Assembly (NCBI GenBank): GCA_955651875.1
Contig: CATPAP010000054.1
Span: 1-7,438, forward strand
Origin: Candidatus Dormiibacterota bacterium
GTDB taxonomy: Bacteria > Chloroflexota > Dormibacteria > Aeolococcales > Aeolococcaceae
Length of the DNA stretch: 7,438 nucleotides
Reading direction: 5' to 3'
Under the pieces are notes generated by a model that saw only the letters and a program-made list of their open reading frames with translations, did no database searches and had not been told where the DNA came from. This document shows positions 1 to 5,399 of the stretch, one piece after another. How positions within the stretch are numbered: the stretch's first letter is position 1; the number at the start of each line of letters is the position of its first letter. The translations under genes and the position numbers were made by a program.

Positions 1-646
1 GTCCCAGCATGAGCAGGTTGTGGCCGCCTGCGGCAGCGACCTCCAGCGCTCGCTTGGCCTGCTCCTGACCGCGCACGTCGCCGATGTCAGCCGTCTCGCC
101 GTCGCGCGGTGGCACCCCCGGCTTGGCCCTGGCCAGGGGAGCGCTGCCGTCGAGGTGTCCGACGCAGCGCTGCAGCGAGGAGACCCCGACCACATCGAGG
201 GAGTCCACCAGCGCCGCCTCCGCCGCGTTCTCCTCGGCGACCGCGAGCCGGCGTACCCCGGCAGCTCGCAGGCATCGCGCCATGGGAAGCACCCCGGTGA
301 CCGGCCGGACCGACCCGTCGAGAGCAAGTTCGCCGATGAAGGCGTGGCCGTCGAGGCGCAGCCCCTGGTTGTTGAGGCAGAGGATCGCCATGGCGATGGC
401 GAGGTCGAAGCCGGTTCCCTCCTTGGGCACCTCAGCCGGGGCGAGATTGACGGTGAGGCGCCGCGTGGGGAACTCGAAACCGGCGTTGCGGATCGATGCC
501 CGCACCCGCTCTCGTGCCTCCTGGATGGCTCGGTCGGTCAGCCCGACGATGGTGAAGTTGGGCAGCCCATTGGCGGTGTCAGCCTCGACGACGACCGGCA
601 CACCGGCCAGGCCGTGAACGCTGCAGGCGGTGGATCGGGCGAGCAT
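1..646 (-). CDS. comM: Mg-chelatase-like AAA+ ATPase ComM/YifB, N-terminal part (3' end beyond window)
   Basis: ComM-family proteins are hexameric AAA+ helicases related to Mg-chelatase subunit I; in naturally transformable bacteria they promote branch migration during integration of incoming DNA, and in others the role is unclear. The 215 visible residues contain the N-terminal Lon protease S5-like domain (about residues 15-140), with the family pattern LPNFTIVGL (28-36), then the conserved stretch around RERVRASIRNAGF (45-57) and VNLAPAEVPKEG (67-78). The AAA+ region begins near residue 185 with DVRGQEQAKRALEVAAAGGHN (190-210). The frame runs off the window at LLMLG, just before the expected Walker A GPPGxGKT, so the nucleotide site cannot be checked. 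The start is ATG at 646-644; an in-frame stop, which is also the yraN stop, lies 45 nt upstream and no other ATG/GTG/TTG occurs between them. There is no clear Shine-Dalgarno sequence. Residue 37 is Thr where family members usually have Pro (GLPD). Family assignment is secure; a competence role in this organism is not shown. Confidence 0.93.
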   Translation of the reverse strand, partial: MLARSTACSVHGLAGVPVVVEADTANGLPNFTIVGLTDRAIQEARERVRASIRNAGFEFPTRRLTVNLAPAEVPKEGTGFDLAIAMAILCLNNQGLRLDGHAFIGELALDGSVRPVTGVLPMARCLRAAGVRRLAVAEENAAEAALVDSLDVVGVSSLQRCVGHLDGSAPLARAKPGVPPRDGETADIGDVRGQEQAKRALEVAAAGGHNLLMLG

Positions 647-653
647 CCACAGC

Positions 654-659
654 AGTGTA
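654..659 (-). promoter_or_regulatory. possible -10 element for comM, leaderless type
   Basis: On the minus strand the hexamer TACACT ends 7 nt before the comM ATG. It matches the loose TAnnnT pattern of actinobacterial -10 elements, and the spacing would put the transcription start at or next to the start codon. This agrees with the lack of a Shine-Dalgarno sequence. The surrounding 45-nt gap is visibly richer in A and T than the genes. No convincing -35 hexamer is present 16-18 nt upstream, so this is a weak candidate. Confidence 0.25.
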
Positions 660-691
660 GTACTTCTGGATTGTGTAGGCCACCACCGACC

Positions 692-1054
692 TCAGTCGTC
701 GGAGACGGCGTCCCTGATGTGCTCGCAGCGAGTGACCGCGAGGTGGTCGTCAAGAAGCAGGCCGAGCACGTCGATGCGGCACGGCTGCTTCTGACGCTTG
801 GTCGCCGACCGGTACGTCTCCATCAGCATGCGCAACTTCTGCCGCTTGCGCAGGTCGACCGCCTCCTCCGGCAACCCGATTCCCACCCCACGGCGTGCCT
901 TCACCTCGACGATCACGAGGGTCTCGCCGTCCTCGGCGACGATGTCTATCTGACCGATGCGGCTGCGCCAGTCGCGCGCCAGGATGCGGAAGCCCTGCTC
1001 CTTGAGATGGTGCAGCGCGGCGTGTTCGCCGGCATGGCCGACGCGCTCGCGCAG
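692..1054 (-). CDS. yraN: YraN/UPF0102 family endonuclease-like protein; start codon uncertain
   Basis: This is a small restriction-endonuclease-fold protein of family UPF0102, generally found beside comM/dprA; its biological role is not firmly established. From the start used here it has 120 residues, close to the usual 115-130. The recognisable core is GHAGEHAAL (6-14), the nuclease-like motif GQIDIVAEDGETLVIVEVKAR (34-54, with Asp37, Glu50 and Lys52 as likely metal/catalytic residues), then RKRQKLRMLMETYR (69-82) and CRIDVLGL (92-99). The usual GEID motif reads GQID here. The start is a problem: between the core and the rplS stop there is no ATG, GTG or TTG in frame. The first usable codon is CTG at 1054-1052, chosen here for family length. 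The nearest ordinary starts are ATG at 1207 and GTG at 1204, deep inside rplS, and the intervening residues (Arg/Pro-rich) look like an rplS shadow. Product confidence is high, start confidence low. Confidence 0.85.
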   Translation of the reverse strand: MRERVGHAGEHAALHHLKEQGFRILARDWRSRIGQIDIVAEDGETLVIVEVKARRGVGIGLPEEAVDLRKRQKLRMLMETYRSATKRQKQPCRIDVLGLLLDDHLAVTRCEHIRDAVSDD

Positions 1055-1097
1055 GGGCCTGGCCGGGGGGAGATTCTCCGGCGCACGCCGGACGCGC

Positions 1098-1652
1098 TCA
1101 GCCGTTGTCGGTCTCCGTGTCCGCCGCGCCGGCCTCGACCGTAACGGGCGCCTCGCTGTCCACCGCGGCGGCCTCCGCGCCCTCGGGCTCGGACTCGTCG
1201 ACACCATCGTCGACAGGGATCTCGTCGATGAGCTCGTCGGTGGCGTCGCCGTCGGCGTCTGGTTCGGCGGCATCGCGCCGGCTCACCATCGATGAGCCAC
1301 CGATGGGCTCGCGCCGCTCACGAATGCGGGCACGCTTGCCGACCTTCTCGCGCAGGTAGTACAGCTTGGCCCGGCGCACATCGCCGTGACGGAGTACCTC
1401 GATCCTGTCGAGACGGGGCGAGTGCACCAGGAAGGTGCGCTCGACTCCGACACCATGTGAGACGCGACGGACGGTGAAGCTAGTGCGCAGTCCGGTGGTG
1501 CCGTTGACGGCGATGACGACACCCTCGAACACCTGGATGCGCTCACGCGTCCCCTCGACGACTTTGACGTGCACGCGCACGGTGTCGCCGGAGCGCAGAA
1601 CGGGAACTTCCGGCTTCTCCTGCTCGCGTTGGAGCAGGTCGATGACATTCAC
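1098..1652 (-). CDS. rplS: 50S ribosomal protein bL19 with long acidic C-terminal tail
   Basis: bL19 sits at the 30S-50S interface of the ribosome. Residues 1-115 match the whole of an ordinary bL19 (about 115 residues): RSGDTVRVHVKVVEG (20-34), QVFEGVVIAV (40-49), FTVRRVSHGVGVERTF (59-74), HSPRLDRIEVLR (77-88) and RRAKLYYLREKVGKRARIRER (93-113). Residues 116-184 are extra: after a short Gly/Ser linker, positions 127-184 hold 22 Asp/Glu and no Lys, Arg or His. The start is GTG at 1652-1650, overlapping the trmD stop as GTGA, with GGAGG 6 nt upstream; an ATG-initiated reading would lose the correct N-terminus. It is probably translationally coupled to trmD. The tail is probably disordered; its function is unknown. 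Confidence 0.97.
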   Translation of the reverse strand: MNVIDLLQREQEKPEVPVLRSGDTVRVHVKVVEGTRERIQVFEGVVIAVNGTTGLRTSFTVRRVSHGVGVERTFLVHSPRLDRIEVLRHGDVRRAKLYYLREKVGKRARIRERREPIGGSSMVSRRDAAEPDADGDATDELIDEIPVDDGVDESEPEGAEAAAVDSEAPVTVEAGAADTETDNG

Positions 1653-2356
1653 TTGTTTCCTCCGGGACTCGCGCGCAACCGTACCAGATCCGGTCGGCGG
1701 CGCCTGGTCACATCGTCACTCTGCTGACGGCGCCAAGCGGTGATCGCCGCATGATCACCGCTGCGCAGCACCGCGGGTACCTCACGACCCTCGAAATCGG
1801 CGGGACGCGTGTACAGCGGCGGCTCGAGTCCACCCGCCACCGTGCTGCTGAAAGTCTCCTCGTCGAGCGACTCCGGCGAGCCCACCACGCCGGGCACCAG
1901 GCGTGCCGTCGCCTCGATGATCGCCATCGCGCCGACCTCGCCGCCGCTGAGCACGTAGTCGCCCACCGACAGCTCCTCGCCGATGTCCTCGCGGGCACGT
2001 TCGTCGACGCCCTGATAGCGGCCGCAGACCAGCAGCACGGTAGCCTCGGCGGCGAGCTCGCGCGCCACGTCCTGGGTGAAGACGCGTCCCTGCGGTGACA
2101 GCAGGATGGTGCGCAGGCCGGGCACGTCGGCGCGCAGAGCGCGCACCGCGCGGCTGATCGGCTCCGGCTTGAGCACCATCCCGGCGCCGCCGCCGAACTG
2201 CATGTCGTCGACCTGGCGATGCCTGTCCGTGGTGTGCTCGCGCAGGTCATGCACGTGCAGCTCGATGCTCCCGGCCTCAACGGCCCGACCGACGACGCCG
2301 ATGCCGAGCGGACCGGGGAACACCGACGGGAAAATGGTGAGCACGTCGAAGCGCAT
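1649..2356 (-). CDS. trmD: tRNA (guanine-37-N1)-methyltransferase TrmD
   Basis: TrmD transfers a methyl group from S-adenosylmethionine to N1 of G37 in tRNAs reading CNN codons, preventing +1 frameshifting; it works as a dimer of SPOUT/trefoil-knot subunits. The 235 residues are the usual size. Visible family motifs are MRFDVLTIFP (1-10), DRHRQVDDMQFGGGAGMV (44-61), the knot segments LLSPQG (85-90), CGRYQGVDER (111-120) and SVGDYVLSGGE (130-140), Arg152 (E. coli Arg154), and LYTRPADFEG (181-190) with VPAVLRSGDH (193-202). The catalytic Asp (E. coli Asp169) aligns without gaps to Glu167 in the stretch LDEETF, an unusual conservative change. The start ATG overlaps the rimM stop as TGATG; GGAGG lies 10 nt upstream. 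A longer reading to 2425 would run into rimM and lacks family support. The stop overlaps the rplS GTG by 4 nt. Confidence 0.97.
   Translation of the reverse strand: MRFDVLTIFPSVFPGPLGIGVVGRAVEAGSIELHVHDLREHTTDRHRQVDDMQFGGGAGMVLKPEPISRAVRALRADVPGLRTILLSPQGRVFTQDVARELAAEATVLLVCGRYQGVDERAREDIGEELSVGDYVLSGGEVGAMAIIEATARLVPGVVGSPESLDEETFSSTVAGGLEPPLYTRPADFEGREVPAVLRSGDHAAITAWRRQQSDDVTRRRRPDLVRLRASPGGNK
1659..1663 (-). promoter_or_regulatory. Shine-Dalgarno sequence for rplS (GTG start)
   Basis: GGAGG on the minus strand lies 6 nt before the GTG of rplS, inside the last codons of trmD. It supports the GTG start that overlaps the trmD stop. Confidence 0.8.
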
Positions 2357-2895
2357 CAGCCGTCGTCCTCCGGCCACGGCGTGACCACGACGACACCTGC
2401 GACCACGTCGACCGAGCGGATCCACTGGCGCACCATGGGATACCTGCGCTCAGTGGTGCCCTGCGCCACCACGATGACGTCGCTCGACGGCTGTTCCTCG
2501 ACGTCGCGCACGACGCCGAGCTCGTCGCCGCCATCCGAGACCACGCGCAGGCCGACGAGCTGCCAGACGAACCACTCGTCGTCGCCCAGCGCGCGTGCCT
2601 GTGACGGTTGGACGCACAGGTAGTCGCCGCTGAGCGCTGCGGCCTCGTCACGGCTGCGCAGCTCCTCGAACGCGAGCAGCATCTCATCCCCGTCCAGCGG
2701 CCGCGACGACGCCACCGTCAGCGGGCGCCGGCCCCGTTCGCCCAGCAGCGCAGTTCCCGGGGAGAAGCGCCGCAGGTCACCACCGAGGGCCTGCACCCGC
2801 ACCTCGCCGCGCACGCCATGAATGCGGCGCACATGAGCGACACGGAGCAGCGCGGGCGCCGCCACCGTCGTTGCCACAGCCCCGTCGTCAGCCAT
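2356..2895 (-). CDS. rimM: 16S rRNA processing / 30S maturation factor RimM
   Basis: RimM helps fold the head of the 30S subunit by binding uS19 and the nearby 16S rRNA late in assembly. The 179 residues match the usual size. The N-terminal beta-barrel domain shows RVAHVRRIHGVRGEVRV (18-34); the linker region has LRSRDEAAALSGDYLCV (79-95); the C-terminal PRC-barrel begins EWFVWQLVGLRVV (107-119) followed by ELGVVRDV (125-132), and ends in PMVRQWIRSVDVVAGVVVV (153-171), equivalent to the IPFV...VDL.....IVV ending of relatives. The start is ATG at 2895-2893, with GGAGG 5 nt upstream and an 8-nt overlap with the end of khpA. Upstream in-frame ATGs at 2934 and 2907 would overlap khpA further. The stop is shared with the trmD start (TGATG). 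Confidence 0.95.
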   Translation of the reverse strand: MADDGAVATTVAAPALLRVAHVRRIHGVRGEVRVQALGGDLRRFSPGTALLGERGRRPLTVASSRPLDGDEMLLAFEELRSRDEAAALSGDYLCVQPSQARALGDDEWFVWQLVGLRVVSDGGDELGVVRDVEEQPSSDVIVVAQGTTERRYPMVRQWIRSVDVVAGVVVVTPWPEDDG

Positions 2896-3142
2896 GCCGC
2901 CCTCCATCGGCGAGCTCGACCTGCACACGCTCATGCTTGCGCAGACCGGCGGCCCGGACCACCGCCCGAATCGCCTCGATGTTGCGGCCGCCCTTGCCGA
3001 TGACCTTGCCCATGTCCTCGTCGGCGACGGTCACCTCGACGATCGTGGTGCGTCCACGCGGGATGGAGTGCACGTTGACCGCCTCCTTGTTGGTGACGAT
3101 GTGCTCGGTGATGAACCTGGTCAGGTCGGCGTAGTCGCTCAC
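2888..3142 (-). CDS. khpA: KH-domain RNA-binding protein KhpA (YlqC family)
   Basis: This small single-KH protein is of the YlqC/KhpA family, which binds RNA; in streptococci and other Gram-positives it pairs with KhpB/Jag and influences cell division and elongation. At 84 residues it is of normal length. The KH signature GKVIGKGGRNIEAIR occupies 45-59, with the GxxG loop GKGG at 49-52, preceded by the beta strands TTIVEVTVA (32-40). The N-terminal helix LTRFITEHIVTNKEAV (7-22) is typical of the family. The start is GTG at 3142-3140, overlapping the rpsP stop as GTGA; GGAGG lies 10 nt upstream. Its position between rpsP and rimM is the standard one in Gram-positive bacteria. Function is inferred from the family only. 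Confidence 0.93.
   Translation of the reverse strand: MSDYADLTRFITEHIVTNKEAVNVHSIPRGRTTIVEVTVADEDMGKVIGKGGRNIEAIRAVVRAAGLRKHERVQVELADGGRHG
2901..2905 (-). promoter_or_regulatory. Shine-Dalgarno sequence deciding the rimM start
   Basis: GGAGG on the minus strand lies 5 nt before the ATG at 2895. It favours this start over the two in-frame ATGs farther upstream. Confidence 0.75.
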
Positions 3143-3600
3143 GGCGCCGATTCCTCCGGTGCCGGTGTGGCGACCTCAGCTGCGCGCGCGTCGTCATCAG
3201 CCTCGCTCGCCGGCAGGTCCTCCGGGACGGGTGCGGGCTGAGCGCGGGCATCCTCTGCGGCCTCGACCTCATCGGAGGCGCCGGGCATCTCCGACGCACC
3301 GGACGCAGCGGGTGCGGACACCGTCGGCTCGGGAGCCGGCTTGTACGCGCGCGGCAGCTTGGCGAGGATGCCCTGCTCGACCAGAAGGGCGCGCGCCGCG
3401 TCGCTCGGCCGGGCGCCCTTGCCGATCCACTCGCGGACCTTCTCGGCGTCGATCTGCACCTTGGCCGGGTTGGGCAGCGGATCGTAAAAGCCGAGCAGCT
3501 CGATGAAGCGCCCGTCCCGCGGACTGCGCGAGTCGGCGACGACGAGGCGGTAGAACGGCCGCTTCTTCGCGCCCATCCTCTTCAGGCGAATCTTGACCAA
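3139..3600 (-). CDS. rpsP: 30S ribosomal protein bS16 with Ala/Pro/Glu-rich C-terminal tail
   Basis: bS16 is an early-assembling protein of the 30S body. The first 85 or so of 153 residues are a complete bS16: KIRLKRMGAKKRPFYRLVVADS (3-24), RDGRFIELLGFYDPL (28-42), VREWIGKGARPSDAARALL (55-73). Residues 88-153 form a low-complexity tail rich in Ala, Pro and Glu/Asp (16 acidic, 2 basic residues). Actinobacterial bS16 proteins often carry such tails. The start is TTG at 3600-3598: it gives the expected short N-terminus before VKIRL, and AAGGAG lies 5 nt upstream. Farther upstream in this frame the sequence is an ffh shadow. It is separated from ffh by 31 nt and overlaps khpA by 4 nt. Confidence 0.96.
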   Translation of the reverse strand: MVKIRLKRMGAKKRPFYRLVVADSRSPRDGRFIELLGFYDPLPNPAKVQIDAEKVREWIGKGARPSDAARALLVEQGILAKLPRAYKPAPEPTVSAPAASGASEMPGASDEVEAAEDARAQPAPVPEDLPASEADDDARAAEVATPAPEESAP

Positions 3601-3605
3601 AACCT

Positions 3606-3611
3606 CTCCTT
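3606..3611 (-). promoter_or_regulatory. Shine-Dalgarno sequence deciding the TTG start of rpsP
   Basis: AAGGAG on the minus strand lies 5 nt before TTG at 3600. There is no ATG or GTG near the conserved N-terminus of bS16, so this site is the main support for the rare start codon. Confidence 0.8.
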
Positions 3612-3631
3612 TCTCTACGACCGGATGCCGT

Positions 3632-5020
3632 CTACAACGGAAGCTGACTTGCGTCGATGTTGCGCAGCTGCTTGAGCATGCGTGCCTTGCCGCGCATCCC
3701 CTTGACCCCCTTGCCACCGCCGCCGAGCACTTTCATGACCGACTGCATCTGGTCGAATCCCTTGAGCAGCTTGTTGACCTCGGCGATCGAGGTACCGCTG
3801 CCGGCCGCGATGCGCTTGCGCCGGGAACCCTTGATGACCTCCGGACGGCGCCGTTCCTGCGCGGTCATGGAGAGGACGATGGCCTCCATGCGAGCCAGGT
3901 CCTTCTCGCCGGGGATGGCACCGCCCTGCTGCTGCGCCTGCGCGAGCAGCTTCTTCCCACCGGGCATCATCCCGACCACACCTTCGAGCGACCCCATCTT
4001 GCGCACCTGGCGCATTTGGTCGAGCCAGTCCTGCATGGTCAGCTTGCCGGCGAAGGAGCGCTCGAGCACCTCCTCGGCGGTCTTCTGGTCGACGTTCTCC
4101 TGGGCGCGCTCGATGAGGGTGAGGATGTCGCCCATGCCGAGGATGCGCGATGACATGCGGTCGGGCGCGAAAGCCTCGAACTCCGACACCTTCTCCCCGG
4201 TGCCGCAGTAGAGGATTGGCTTGCCGAGAGACTCGCGCATCGACAGGGCAGCGCCGCCACGGGCGTCGCCGTCGAGTTTGGTGAGGATCACCCCCTCGAC
4301 GCCGACCGCGTCCTCGAACGCCTTGGCGACGTTGACCGCCTCCTGGCCCGTCATGGCGTCGACGACCAGGATGGTTTCGTGAACCTCGACCCGGCGACGG
4401 ATATCCTTGAGCTCCTCGAGCATCGCCTGGTCGATCTGCAGACGGCCGGCGGTGTCGATGATGACCACGTCGCAGTTGAGCCGCTTCGCCTCCTCGACGC
4501 CGCGCTTGGACAGCTCGGGTGGCTTGGCCTTGCCCTCGGGCAGGGCCACCGGCAGCTGGTTGTCCTTGCCGAGACGCTCGAGTTGCAGCGCGGCGGCAGG
4601 CCGGTAGGTGTCCGCTGCCACGAGAAGGGGGCGGTGGCCCTCCTTGCGGATGGAGAGCGCCAGCTTGGCCGCGGTGGTCGTCTTGCCGCTCCCCTGGAGG
4701 CCAAGCAGCATGATCACCGTCGGCGGCTGCGGCTGGTAGCGGATCCTGCGTTGCTCGCCGCCGAGCAGCGCGGTCAGCTCCTCGTTGACGATCGACACGA
4801 TGGTCTGGCCCGGGGTCAGGGACTCGAGCACCTCGGTCTGCATCGCCCGCTCGCGGATGCGGTCGACAAAGGCACGCGCCACCTTGAAGTTGACGTCGGC
4901 CTCCAGGAGGGCCAGGCGCACCTCGCGCAGGCCCGCGTCGACGTCGTCCCTGCTGAGCTTTCCCTTGCCGGAGAAGCGCTTGAAGACGTCACCGAGGCGG
5001 TCGGTGAGGGAGTCGAACAT
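3632..5020 (-). CDS. ffh: signal recognition particle protein Ffh (SRP54)
   Basis: Ffh is the protein subunit of the signal recognition particle: it binds 4.5S RNA and signal peptides on translating ribosomes and docks to FtsY with reciprocal GTP hydrolysis. The 462 residues have full length and domain order. The N domain covers 1-90. The G domain has Walker A GLQGSGKTTT (107-116), DTYRPAA (137-143), DTAGR (189-193), the canonical DAMTGQEA (221-228), TKLDGDARGG (247-256) and GTGEK (273-277). The Met-rich M domain (about 300-440) includes GMMPGGKK (350-357), MEAIVLSMTAQERRRPEVI (378-396), the RNA-binding helix GSRRKRIAAGSGTS (398-411) and a Gly-rich end. The start is ATG, overlapping the ylxM stop as TGATG, with AGGAG 6 nt upstream. 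All key residues are present. Confidence 0.98.
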   Translation of the reverse strand: MFDSLTDRLGDVFKRFSGKGKLSRDDVDAGLREVRLALLEADVNFKVARAFVDRIRERAMQTEVLESLTPGQTIVSIVNEELTALLGGEQRRIRYQPQPPTVIMLLGLQGSGKTTTAAKLALSIRKEGHRPLLVAADTYRPAAALQLERLGKDNQLPVALPEGKAKPPELSKRGVEEAKRLNCDVVIIDTAGRLQIDQAMLEELKDIRRRVEVHETILVVDAMTGQEAVNVAKAFEDAVGVEGVILTKLDGDARGGAALSMRESLGKPILYCGTGEKVSEFEAFAPDRMSSRILGMGDILTLIERAQENVDQKTAEEVLERSFAGKLTMQDWLDQMRQVRKMGSLEGVVGMMPGGKKLLAQAQQQGGAIPGEKDLARMEAIVLSMTAQERRRPEVIKGSRRKRIAAGSGTSIAEVNKLLKGFDQMQSVMKVLGGGGKGVKGMRGKARMLKQLRNIDASQLPL

Positions 5021-5346
5021 CAGGCGCTCCTGCGCTCGACCGCATCGGTGCGAGCGCGCAGCTGCGCTTCGATGGTGTCCCGGCGATCGAGCTCGGCAGC
5101 AAGGCCGAGCCGCTCCTCGAGGTGGTCGAGCTGGGCGATCGCCCGGCGCACCAGGTCATGCGCACCGCTGCGGCTGCACTCGAGGTGCTCGGCGAGCTCG
5201 GTGATCGACCAGTCCTCGTCGAAATGGAGCCGGCACGCTTCGCGCTGGTGGTCGGTGAGCACGCCGCCGTAGACGTCGAGAAGTCGCTGGTGACGGGCGT
5301 GGTCGGCCGTCCGGGTGGCGGGCGTGCGAGAGCGTGTCAAGGGCAA
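5020..5346 (-). CDS. ylxM: YlxM-family helix-turn-helix protein (SRP operon)
   Basis: This is a small acidic/basic helix-turn-helix protein of the YlxM/p13 family, encoded directly before ffh in many Firmicutes; in streptococci it has been reported to bind SRP RNA and stimulate the SRP GTPases. It has 108 residues, typical for the family. The sigma-70 region 4-like core is YGGVLTDHQREACRLHF (26-42), DWSITELAEHLECSRSGAHD (45-64) and LVRRAIAQLDHLEERLGL (65-82). The stop overlaps the ffh ATG by one base, so the two are almost surely co-translated. The start is uncertain: TTG at 5346 is used because an in-frame stop (TAG) lies only 15 nt upstream and no ATG or GTG precedes the helical core; TTG at 5340 is the alternative. 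Only a weak AAGG precedes it. High-GC actinobacteria often lack this gene. Confidence 0.87.
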   Translation of the reverse strand: MPLTRSRTPATRTADHARHQRLLDVYGGVLTDHQREACRLHFDEDWSITELAEHLECSRSGAHDLVRRAIAQLDHLEERLGLAAELDRRDTIEAQLRARTDAVERRSA

Positions 5347-5399
5347 AGCCTTGACATACTAGCAGATCAGCAAGCCGGCTGACCTCCATAGGCCGGTCG

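Noticed and set aside
20..1144. A 374-codon open frame on the plus strand across comM, yraN and the end of rplS.
   Set aside because: It is antisense to three recognisable genes, has no family resemblance, and is explained by high GC content, where stops are rare on the opposite strand.
1649..2425. A longer TrmD beginning at 2425.
   Set aside because: The extra 23 residues are an rimM shadow; the family N-terminus MRFDVLTIFP starts at 2356.
4379..5272. Long plus-strand open frames opposite ffh and ylxM, and similar ones opposite ftsY (5601-6464) and smc (6292-7308).
   Set aside because: They mirror the coding frame of the minus-strand genes and their predicted sequences are low-complexity shadows; all conserved motifs are on the minus strand.
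5350..5356. TTGACA on the plus strand in the ftsY-ylxM gap, resembling a -35 box.
   Set aside because: No -10-like hexamer lies 16-18 nt downstream, and a plus-strand transcript would be antisense to ftsY with no gene to serve.
5370..5398. Short GC-rich inverted repeat (CCGGC/GCCGG with an 11-nt loop) after the ftsY stop, as a terminator.
   Set aside because: The stem is only 5 bp, the loop is long and no T tract follows; ylxM and ffh are likely in the same transcript.
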